A DNA stretch of 64,000 bases. Origin: Streptosporangium album. GTDB taxonomy: Bacteria; Actinomycetota; Actinomycetes; Streptosporangiales; Streptosporangiaceae. Where the stretch lies: contig NZ_JACHJU010000003.1 in assembly GCF_014203795.1 (NCBI RefSeq), forward strand, positions 372,001 to 436,000. The letters are read 5' to 3'. Shown here one piece after another: positions 56,828 to 64,000 of the stretch (its first letter is position 1; every line of letters starts with the position of its first letter). The position numbers and the translations under genes are program-made. The notes beneath the pieces are model-generated. The model was not told where the DNA came from, ran no database searches, and saw nothing but the letters and a program-made list of their open reading frames with translations.

Positions 56828-58939
56828 TTGAGCAGCGAACTCGTGCCAGCCCTTGAATGGAGCGACCTGGACCGCCAGGCGGTCGACGTCGTCAGGGCCC
56901 TGGCAATGGACGCCGTAGAGAAGGCGGGGTCGGGTCACCCCGGCACCGCGATGAGCCTCGCGCCCGCCGCGTACCTGCTGTTCCAGCAGACGATGCGGCA
57001 CGACCCGTCGGACCCCTCGTGGGTGGGCCGGGACCGGTTCGTCCTTTCTGCCGGGCACACCAGCCTGACCCTCTACATCCAGCTCTACCTGTCGGGTTAC
57101 GGCCTGTCCCTGGACGACCTCAAGTCCCTGCGGCAGTGGGGGAGCCTGACCCCGGGTCACCCGGAGCACGGCCACACCATCGGCGTCGAGACCACCACCG
57201 GCCCGCTCGGCCAGGGGCTCGGCAACGCCGTCGGCATGGCCATGGCGGCCCGCCGCGAGCGCGGGCTGTTCGATCCGGACGCGGCCCCGGGCTCCAGCCC
57301 GTTCGACCACATGATCTGGTGCATCGCCTCCGAGGGGGACATCGAGGAGGGTGTCAGCCACGAGGTCAGCGCGATCGCCGGCCATCAGAAGCTGGGCAAC
57401 CTGGTCGTCATCTTCGACAGCAACCACATCTCCATCGAGGACGACACCCAGATCGCGCTGAGCGAGGACATCGCCAAGCGCTACGAGGCGTACGGCTGGC
57501 ACGTCCAGACCGTCGACTGGACCGACGACGGCAAATACACCGAGGACGTCGAGGCGCTGCACCAGGCCCTGGAGGCCGCACGCGCCGAGACCGGCAGGCC
57601 GTCCTTCATCCGCCTGCGGACCATCATCGGCTGGCCCGCGCCGAACAAGCAGAACACCGGCAAGGCCCACGGCTCGGCCCTGGGCGCCGACGAGATCGCC
57701 GCCACCAAGAAGATCCTGAAGCAGGACCCGGCCAAGAGCTTCGACGTCCCGGCCGAGGTCCTGGAGCACGCCCGCGAGGTCGTGACGCGCGGCCGGACGA
57801 GTCGCGCCGAGTGGGACAAGGCCTACCAGAGCTGGCGTTCGGCCAACCCCGAGCGCGCGGCCGAGTTCGACCGGATCAGCGCCCGGCAGCTGCCGGCGGG
57901 CTGGACCGAGGCGCTGCCGTCCTTCGAGCCGGGCGCCTCCATCGCCACCCGCAAGGCCTCCGGCGAGGTGCTGAACAGCCTCGCGCCCGTGCTGCCCGAG
58001 CTGTGGGGCGGCTCCGCCGACCTGGCCGAGTCCAACAACACCACGATGAAGGGCGAGCCGTCCTTCATCCCCGACGAGTACCAGACCAAGGAGTTCCCCG
58101 GGAACCGCTACGGCCGGACGCTGCACTTCGGCATCCGCGAGCACGGCATGGGGTCGATCCTCAACGGCATCGCCCTGCACAACGGAACCCGGCCCTACGG
58201 CGGCACGTTCCTGGTCTTCAGCGACTACATGCGCCCGGCTGTACGGCTCGCGGCGCTGATGCAGCTGCCGGTCACCTACGTGTGGACGCACGACTCCATC
58301 GGCCTGGGCGAGGACGGACCGACCCACCAGCCGGTCGAGCACCTGTGGGCGCTGCGCGCCATCCCGGGCCTGGACGTCGTCCGCCCGGCCGACGCCAACG
58401 AGACGGCGGCGGCGTGGCGGACCGTGCTGGAGCACGGTGACCGGCCGGCCGCGCTGGCGCTGACCCGGCAGAACCTGCCGGTCTACGCGGGCACTGCGGA
58501 CGCGGAGAAGGTCGCCCGCGGCGCCTACGTCCTGGAGGACGCCTCAGGCGGCCAGCCCGCGGTGATCCTGATCGGCACCGGCTCGGAGGTCGAGTTGGCC
58601 GTGGAGGCCCGCAAGCTGCTGGAGGCCGAGGGCATCCAGGCCCGGGTCGTGTCGATGCCGTGCGTCGAGTGGTTCCAGGCCCAGGACGCCGCCTACCGGC
58701 AGACGGTGCTGCCCCCGGCCGTCCGTGCGCGCGTCGCCGTGGAGGCGGGAATCGCGCTGGGCTGGCGGCAGTTCGTTGGAGATGAAGGGGAAGTGGTCAG
58801 CCTGGAGCACTTCGGTGCCTCGGCTCCCTACAAGACCCTCTACGAGCAGTTCGGCCTCACCGCCGAACGCGTGGCCGCCGCCGCCAAGGCGAGCCTCGCG
58901 CGGACCGGGGCCGACAAGGGCGAGACGACGGGAAACTGA
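56828..58939 (+). CDS. tkt: Transketolase
   Basis: A thiamine-diphosphate enzyme of 703 residues moving two-carbon units in the pentose phosphate pathway. Motifs include GHPGTAMSLAPAAYLLF near the N-terminus, the ThDP-binding segment GDIEEGVSHEVSAIAGH, and GEDGPTHQPVEHL in the pyrimidine-binding domain. The TTG start at 56828 (L S S E in the frame) fits the family N-terminus and has GGAG upstream; the frame is open further upstream without homology. First gene of the pentose-phosphate operon. Confidence 0.95.
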   Translation: MSSELVPALEWSDLDRQAVDVVRALAMDAVEKAGSGHPGTAMSLAPAAYLLFQQTMRHDPSDPSWVGRDRFVLSAGHTSLTLYIQLYLSGYGLSLDDLKSLRQWGSLTPGHPEHGHTIGVETTTGPLGQGLGNAVGMAMAARRERGLFDPDAAPGSSPFDHMIWCIASEGDIEEGVSHEVSAIAGHQKLGNLVVIFDSNHISIEDDTQIALSEDIAKRYEAYGWHVQTVDWTDDGKYTEDVEALHQALEAARAETGRPSFIRLRTIIGWPAPNKQNTGKAHGSALGADEIAATKKILKQDPAKSFDVPAEVLEHAREVVTRGRTSRAEWDKAYQSWRSANPERAAEFDRISARQLPAGWTEALPSFEPGASIATRKASGEVLNSLAPVLPELWGGSADLAESNNTTMKGEPSFIPDEYQTKEFPGNRYGRTLHFGIREHGMGSILNGIALHNGTRPYGGTFLVFSDYMRPAVRLAALMQLPVTYVWTHDSIGLGEDGPTHQPVEHLWALRAIPGLDVVRPADANETAAAWRTVLEHGDRPAALALTRQNLPVYAGTADAEKVARGAYVLEDASGGQPAVILIGTGSEVELAVEARKLLEAEGIQARVVSMPCVEWFQAQDAAYRQTVLPPAVRARVAVEAGIALGWRQFVGDEGEVVSLEHFGASAPYKTLYEQFGLTAERVAAAAKASLARTGADKGETTGN

Positions 58940-58941
58940 TC

Positions 58942-60045
58942 ATGAATGAGATTCTGAAGAGCCTTTCCGATCACGGCGTTTCCATCTGGCTGGACGACAT
59001 CAGCCGTGAGCGTCTGCGCATCGGCAACCTGGAGGCGCTGATCCGCGACAAGCACGTGGTCGGCGTCACCTCCAACCCGACGATCTTCGCCTCCGCGCTG
59101 AGCAAGGGCGATGCCTACGACACCCAGCTCCACGACCTGGCCGTGCGCGGCGTGGACGTCGAGGAGGCGGTACGCGCCATCACCACCTACGACATCCGCT
59201 GGGCCGCCGACGTGCTCAGGCCGGTCTACGACGCCACCGACGGCGTGGACGGCCGGGTCTCCATCGAGGTGGACCCGCGCCTGGCCAGGGAGACCGAGAA
59301 GACGATCGCCGAGGCGCGCGCGCTGTGGTGGATGGTCGACCGGCCCAACCTGTTCATCAAGATCCCCGCGACGGTCGAGGGACTGTCCGCGATCACCCAG
59401 GCGATCTCCGAGGGGATCAGCGTCAACGTCACGCTGATCTTCTCCCTGGAGCGCTACCGCGCCGTGATGGACGCCTGGCTGACGGGCCTGGAGCGCGCGC
59501 GGGACAAGGGCCTGAACCTGTCCGGCATCGAGTCGGTGGCCTCCTTCTTCGTCAGCCGCGTGGACAGCGAGATCGACAAGCGCCTGGAGAAGATCGGAAC
59601 GCCCGAGGCCAAGGCGCTCAAGGGCAAGGCGGCGATCGCCAACGCCCGCCTCGCCTTCGCCGCCTTCGAGGACATGGTCAACTCGCCACGCTGGCAGGCC
59701 CTTGCCGAGGCCGGAGCACGCCCGCAGCGCCCGCTGTGGGCCTCCACCGGCACCAAGGACCCGAGCTACCCCGACACCCTCTACGTCGACGAGCTCGTCA
59801 CGGCGGGCACGGTCAACACGATGCCCGAGAAGACCCTCGACGCCGCCGCCGACCACGGCCGGATCACCGGCGACACCGTCCGTCCCTTCTACGAGGACGC
59901 CTGGAACACCATGTCCGCCCTCAAGGAAGCCGGCATCGACTACGACGACGTGGTGAGAGTGCTGGAGGAGGAGGGCGTGGAGAAGTTCGAGACATCCTGG
60001 AAAGAGCTTCTGGCCACGGTGTCCGCCGAACTGCGGAAGGCATGA
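58942..60045 (+). CDS. tal: Transaldolase
   Basis: A 367-residue class I aldolase of the pentose phosphate pathway. The Schiff-base lysine is Lys140 (NLFIKIPATVEG), and the opening LSDHGVSIWLDDISRERL and GVTSNPTIFASAL are typical of the actinobacterial transaldolase. It begins two bases after the tkt stop and overlaps the pgi start by four bases. Confidence 0.95.
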   Translation: MNEILKSLSDHGVSIWLDDISRERLRIGNLEALIRDKHVVGVTSNPTIFASALSKGDAYDTQLHDLAVRGVDVEEAVRAITTYDIRWAADVLRPVYDATDGVDGRVSIEVDPRLARETEKTIAEARALWWMVDRPNLFIKIPATVEGLSAITQAISEGISVNVTLIFSLERYRAVMDAWLTGLERARDKGLNLSGIESVASFFVSRVDSEIDKRLEKIGTPEAKALKGKAAIANARLAFAAFEDMVNSPRWQALAEAGARPQRPLWASTGTKDPSYPDTLYVDELVTAGTVNTMPEKTLDAAADHGRITGDTVRPFYEDAWNTMSALKEAGIDYDDVVRVLEEEGVEKFETSWKELLATVSAELRKA

Positions 60046-61679
60046 ACCAGATGACCGTGTCCGTGACGTTCAACGAGGAGAAGGTGGCCGAGCAGGCCGC
60101 GGAGACGGCCGCGCGGCTCGTCTCCGAAGGGGTCCCCGAGGCTCTGGCCAAGGGCGACCCCACCCTGTGGGGCCCGGAGGCCCAGGCCGAGGCGACGGTC
60201 CGCCTCGGCTGGCTCAACCTCCCGCGGACCAGCGGGGAACTGCTCCCCGAGATCGGCAAGCTCGTCGAGCGCGCCCGCGCCCAGGGCCTGGACCACGTGG
60301 TCCTGGCGGGCATGGGCGGCTCCTCGCTCGCCCCTGAGGTCATCACCGCCACCGCCGACGTGCCGTTGACCGTGCTCGACACCACCGACCCGGGCCAGGT
60401 GCGCCGGGCGCTGGAAGACCGGCTGGACCGCACGATCCTGGTGGTCGCCAGCAAGAGCGGCGGCACGGTGGAGACCGACAGCCACCGGCGGATCTACGAG
60501 AAGGCCTTCCGCGACGCGGGGATCGACCCGGCCGAGCGGATCGTCGTGGTCACCGACCCGGGCTCGCCGCTGGAGCAGACCGCCCTCGAGTCGGGCTACC
60601 CGGTGATCCTGGCCGACCCCAACGTGGGCGGCCGCTACAGCGCCCTGTCGGCCTTCGGCCTGGTGCCCAGCGCGCTGGCCGGGGCCGACGTCGAGAAGCT
60701 GCTCGACGACGCGGCCGCCGTGCAGCCGCTGCTCGCGCAGACGGAGGGCAACCCCGGTCTGGACCTCGGCGCCGCCCTCGGCGCCGCCGCGGTCTCGGGC
60801 CGTGACAAGCTCGTGCTCGAAGACAGCCTCTCGGAGATCAACGGCCTGCCCGACTGGATCGAGCAGCTGGTCGCCGAGTCCACCGGCAAGCAGGGCAAGG
60901 GCATCCTGCCGATCGTCGGCGCCGAGCCGGGCGAGGCCCCGGACGAGCTGATCGTCGGGATCGACTCCGACGGTGCCCTGGCCGTCGGCGGCCCGCTGGG
61001 CGCGCAGTTCCTCGTCTGGGAGTACGCCACCGCCATCGTCGGCCGCATCCTCGGCATCGACCCGTTCGACCAGCCGAACGTGGCCGAGTCCAAGAAGAAC
61101 ACCGCCAAGCTGCTGGCCCGGCCCGAGCTGCCGGTCGGCGCGCCGATCCTGGTCGACGGCCCGGTGGAGGTCTACGGCGAGCTGCCCGGCTCCGAGGTCC
61201 CCAAGGACCTGTCCGATGTCTTCACCCGGCTGCTGGAGGCCATCCCCTCCCGCGGCTACCTCGCGATCATGGCCTACCTCGACCGGGAGGCGGCGTTCGA
61301 CGCCCCCTACGCCGAGGGCGCCTCGTTCGAGGAGATGACCGACGCGTGGAGCGCGGCCGACCCGGCCACGCTGCGCGCGCAGCTCACGCTGCGGACCGAG
61401 CGGCCGATCACCTTCGGGTGGGGTCCGAGGTTCCTGCACTCCACCGGCCAGTACCACAAGGGCGGCCCGCAGAACGGGGTGTTCCTGCAGATCACCGGCG
61501 CCGTGGACGAGGACGTCGAGGTGCCGGGCAAGCCGTACACCCTGGGCCGTCTCCAGCTCGCGCAGGCCCTGGGCGACCAGGGCGCGCTGGCCAGGCGTGG
61601 GCGTCCCACCGTACGGCTGCACCTGACCGATCGGGCGGCCGGTGTCGCACGCCTGCTCGCGGTAGCGCGGGAGGTCTGA
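60042..61679 (+). CDS. pgi: Glucose-6-phosphate isomerase
   Basis: A 545-residue sugar isomerase linking glycolysis and the pentose phosphate pathway. The phosphate-binding loop is VVLAGMGGSSLAPEVI, further segments are SKSGGTVETDSHRRIYEKAF and the C-terminal STGQYHKGGPQNGVFLQITG. ATG 60042 overlaps the tal stop (ATGA); ATG 60051 is the alternative. This is the actinobacterial form found inside the tkt-tal-zwf operon, distinct from the classical long Pgi. Confidence 0.93.
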   Translation: MNQMTVSVTFNEEKVAEQAAETAARLVSEGVPEALAKGDPTLWGPEAQAEATVRLGWLNLPRTSGELLPEIGKLVERARAQGLDHVVLAGMGGSSLAPEVITATADVPLTVLDTTDPGQVRRALEDRLDRTILVVASKSGGTVETDSHRRIYEKAFRDAGIDPAERIVVVTDPGSPLEQTALESGYPVILADPNVGGRYSALSAFGLVPSALAGADVEKLLDDAAAVQPLLAQTEGNPGLDLGAALGAAAVSGRDKLVLEDSLSEINGLPDWIEQLVAESTGKQGKGILPIVGAEPGEAPDELIVGIDSDGALAVGGPLGAQFLVWEYATAIVGRILGIDPFDQPNVAESKKNTAKLLARPELPVGAPILVDGPVEVYGELPGSEVPKDLSDVFTRLLEAIPSRGYLAIMAYLDREAAFDAPYAEGASFEEMTDAWSAADPATLRAQLTLRTERPITFGWGPRFLHSTGQYHKGGPQNGVFLQITGAVDEDVEVPGKPYTLGRLQLAQALGDQGALARRGRPTVRLHLTDRAAGVARLLAVAREV

Positions 61680-63323
61680 ATGAGCAAGGAACACTCCTCG
61701 GGACACACCGAGGCGGGGCGGTCCGAGGACCTGCCCACCGCTTCGCCCGCCGGCGAGTCGGCGGGCATCGCCACGGCGACCGCCGCGACCACCGAGGATC
61801 TCGTGAAGGCCAACCCGCTGCGCGATCCGGGCGACAAGCGTCTGCCCCGGGTGGCGGGACCGTGCGTGCTGGTGCTGTTCGGCGTGACCGGTGACCTGGC
61901 GCGCAAGAAGCTGCTGCCGGCGATCTACGACCTGGCGAACCGGGGGCTGCTGCCCCCGGGCTTCTCCCTGGTCGGCTTCGCCCGCCGCGACTGGCAGGAC
62001 CAGGACTTCGCACGGCTGACCCACGACGCCGTCAAGGAGCACGCGCGCACGCCCTTCCGCGAAGAGGTCTGGAAGCAGCTGTCGGAGGGCATCTTCTTCT
62101 GCCCGGGCGAGTTCACCGACGACGGAGCGTTCGACGCGCTGGCCATGATGCTCAAGGAGATCGACCAGACCCGGGGCACCGGCGGCAACTACGGCTTCTA
62201 CCTCTCGGTGCCGCCCAAGTTCTTCCCGGTCGTGGTCCAGCAGCTCAAGCGGACCGAGCTGGCACACGGCCCCGAGGGATCCTGGCGCCGCGTGGTGATC
62301 GAGAAGCCCTTCGGGCACGACCTGAAGAGCGCCCAGGAGCTCAACACGATCACCAGCGCGGTCTTCCCGGAGAGTTCGGTGTTCCGCATCGACCACTACC
62401 TGGGCAAGGAAACGGTCCAGAACATCCTGGCGCTGCGGTTCGCCAACAACCTGTTCGAGCCGATCTGGAACCGCAGCTACGTCGACCACGTCCAGATCAC
62501 GATGGCCGAGGACATCGGCATCGGCGGCCGGGCGGGCTACTACGACGGCATCGGCGCGGCCCGCGACGTGATCCAGAACCACCTGCTGCAACTGCTGGCG
62601 CTGGTGGCGATGGAGGACCCGACGTCCTTCGGGGCCGACCCGCTGCGGCGGGAGAAGGAGAAGGTCCTCAAGGCGGTGCGGCTGCCGCAGAATCTGAGGG
62701 AGGCGACCGCGCGAGGCCGCTACGGTCCGGGCTGGCAGGGCGGTGAGCCGGTCATCGGCTACACCCAGGAGGAGGGCATCCCGCCGGACTCCATCACCGA
62801 GACCTATGCCGCCGTCAAGCTGGAGATCGCCAACCGGCGCTGGGCCGGGGTGCCGTTCTACCTGCGCACCGGCAAGCGGCTGAGCCGCCGGGTGACGGAG
62901 GTGGCCGTGGTGTTCCAGCGGGCGCCGCACCTGCCGTTCAGCAAGGACGACACCGAGATCCTGGGGCAGAACGCCCTGGTCATCCGGGTCCAGCCGGACG
63001 AGGGCATCACGGTGCGATTCGGCTCCAAGGTGCCCGGCACCGCCATGGAGGTCAGGGACGTCTCGATGGACTTCGCCTACGGCGAGTCGTTCATGGAGTC
63101 CTCCCCCGAGGCCTACGAACGGCTGCTGCTGGACGTGCTGATCGGCGACCCGCCGCTCTTCCCGCACCAGCGCGAGGTCGAGCTGTCGTGGAAGATCCTC
63201 GACCCGATCGAGGACTTCTGGGCCTCACAGGGACCGCCGCAGGAGTATCCGGCGGGCACGTGGGGTCCCACATCGGCCGACGAGATGATGGCCCGCGACG
63301 GACGCGCTTGGAGGAGGCTGTAG
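61680..63323 (+). CDS. zwf: Glucose-6-phosphate 1-dehydrogenase
   Basis: A 547-residue enzyme producing NADPH and 6-phosphogluconolactone. The nucleotide motif is LFGVTGDLARKKLLPAIYDL, and the active-site histidine lies in FRIDHYLGKETVQN. About 40 extra N-terminal residues precede the usual start of homology; GGAGG five bases before ATG 61680 supports the long form, though GTG 61803 is a possible second start. It follows pgi without a gap and is adjacent to opcA. Confidence 0.95.
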   Translation: MSKEHSSGHTEAGRSEDLPTASPAGESAGIATATAATTEDLVKANPLRDPGDKRLPRVAGPCVLVLFGVTGDLARKKLLPAIYDLANRGLLPPGFSLVGFARRDWQDQDFARLTHDAVKEHARTPFREEVWKQLSEGIFFCPGEFTDDGAFDALAMMLKEIDQTRGTGGNYGFYLSVPPKFFPVVVQQLKRTELAHGPEGSWRRVVIEKPFGHDLKSAQELNTITSAVFPESSVFRIDHYLGKETVQNILALRFANNLFEPIWNRSYVDHVQITMAEDIGIGGRAGYYDGIGAARDVIQNHLLQLLALVAMEDPTSFGADPLRREKEKVLKAVRLPQNLREATARGRYGPGWQGGEPVIGYTQEEGIPPDSITETYAAVKLEIANRRWAGVPFYLRTGKRLSRRVTEVAVVFQRAPHLPFSKDDTEILGQNALVIRVQPDEGITVRFGSKVPGTAMEVRDVSMDFAYGESFMESSPEAYERLLLDVLIGDPPLFPHQREVELSWKILDPIEDFWASQGPPQEYPAGTWGPTSADEMMARDGRAWRRL

Positions 63324-64000
63324 ATGACGAGCTTCATGCTCAGCGGCACGACCGCGTCGAAGATCTCCTCCCAGCTGACCCAGCTCCGCCACCAGATGGG
63401 CACCCCCGCGGTCGGCATGGTGCTGACCCTGGTGGTGGTCTGCGACGAGAGCAACCAGTACGACGCGGTCCAGGCCGCGACCGAGGCGGCCAGGGAGCAC
63501 CCCTCCCGGATACTGGTCGTCATCGCCCGCGACCCGGAGGAGCCGAACCGGCTCGACGCCGAGATGCGGCTCGGCGAGTCCACGCCGGGCGAGGTGATAC
63601 TGCTCCGCCTGTACGGCGAGCTCACCAAGCACGCCGACTCGGTGGTCAGCCCGCTGCTGCTCACCGACACCCCGGTGGTGGCCTGGTGGCCGGGTGACTG
63701 CCCGGACGTGCCGGCCGAGGACCCGATCGGGGTGCTCGCCCAGCGCCGGATCGTCGACGCGCGGTCGGCGGCCGACTCGGTGCAGGCGATCACCGGCCGG
63801 GCGCGCGGCTATGTGCCCGGCGACACCGATCTGGCCTGGACCCGGCTGACGACGTGGCGGAGCCTGCTGGCCGCCGCGTTCGACCAGCCGGTGGGCAAGG
63901 TCAAGAGGGGCACCGTGGAGGCCGTCCCCGGCCATGCCAGCGCCCTGCTGCTGGCCGCCTGGCTCAGCGAGCGCCTCGGCGCCCCGGTGAAGGTCAACGA
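63324..64000 (+). CDS. opcA: Glucose-6-phosphate dehydrogenase assembly protein OpcA, 5' part
   Basis: The first 225 codons of the gene; the rest lies beyond the window. The sequence begins MTSFMLSGTTASKISSQLTQ and continues VVSPLLLTDTPVVAWWPGDCP and RARGYVPGDTDLAWTRLTTWR, the marks of the actinobacterial/cyanobacterial OpcA family. OpcA assists assembly or activity of Zwf, the product of the gene directly upstream (start codon immediately after its stop). Confidence 0.93.
   Translation, partial: MTSFMLSGTTASKISSQLTQLRHQMGTPAVGMVLTLVVVCDESNQYDAVQAATEAAREHPSRILVVIARDPEEPNRLDAEMRLGESTPGEVILLRLYGELTKHADSVVSPLLLTDTPVVAWWPGDCPDVPAEDPIGVLAQRRIVDARSAADSVQAITGRARGYVPGDTDLAWTRLTTWRSLLAAAFDQPVGKVKRGTVEAVPGHASALLLAAWLSERLGAPVKVN

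Noticed and set aside
59940..63167. A 1075-codon minus-strand open frame opposite tal, pgi and zwf
   Set aside because: Its translation is low-complexity Gly/Arg/Val/Leu sequence mirroring the codons of the sense genes; the plus-strand proteins are unambiguous.
1..64000. CRISPR array, prophage, integron, tRNA or rRNA genes
   Set aside because: No regularly spaced repeats, integrase, phage structural genes or tRNA-like folds were recognised anywhere in the window.

Overview
The window reads as chromosomal DNA of a high-GC, filamentous-type actinomycete. Coding GC is very high, GTG and TTG starts occur, several starts look leaderless, and the block suf operon / ABC-2 exporter / ctaA / ctaB / tkt-tal-pgi-zwf-opcA matches the actinobacterial neighbourhood known from mycobacteria and streptomycetes. 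The gene content would suit a Streptosporangiaceae-like organism, but the genus is an inference. No rRNA, tRNA, CRISPR array or insertion sequence was recognised.

Left part (1-12.8 kb). A MocR/GntR regulator is cut by the left edge. Next come an NMT1/THI5-type ABC importer with two different permeases, a divergent metal-dependent amidohydrolase, a PucR regulator and an adenine/adenosine deaminase; together they suggest uptake and breakdown of a nitrogen heterocycle. A YczE-type membrane protein, a GH15 glucoamylase/trehalase-like enzyme, an unknown protein, an S66 LD-carboxypeptidase and a sulfotransferase-like protein follow.

Middle part (12.8-34.3 kb). This holds a type I ABC exporter, an enoyl-CoA hydratase-like protein, a small HTH protein, and an ABC-F ATPase beside an acVLRF1-type peptidyl-tRNA hydrolase (both translation-related). 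Then come a degenerate EAL/CBS protein, an iron-box-controlled siderophore-interacting flavoprotein, and a wrecked ABC ATPase that seems to be a deletion scar. Two ArsR paralogues flank a mini membrane protein, followed by a DUF3073 protein, hisE-hisG, a DEAD-box RNA helicase with an RGG-like tail, and the complete operon sufR-B-D-ferredoxin-C-S-U-T. A DtxR/IdeR-like box lies upstream of sufR. A Bcr/CflA-type MFS exporter sits behind it.

Right part (34.3-64 kb). An ABC-2 exporter pair, a GT-C glycosyltransferase-like protein and an EamA exporter lead into two minus-strand operons (39.1-52.7 kb). Together these encode a Liv-type ABC importer, two proline-racemase-family enzymes, an ornithine-cyclodeaminase-family reductase, a three-subunit flavoprotein dehydrogenase, a DHDPS-family enzyme, an aldehyde dehydrogenase and an FCD-type GntR regulator. 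This is a nearly complete hydroxyproline import and catabolism set (L-Hyp to D-Hyp to pyrroline-4-hydroxy-2-carboxylate to 2-oxoglutarate semialdehyde to 2-oxoglutarate). It lies between the ABC-2 exporter and ctaA, which are near neighbours in the mycobacterial version of this locus. After it come heme A synthase (ctaA), a PrsW-family protease, heme O synthase (ctaB), and the pentose-phosphate operon tkt-tal-pgi-zwf-opcA, which runs off the right edge.
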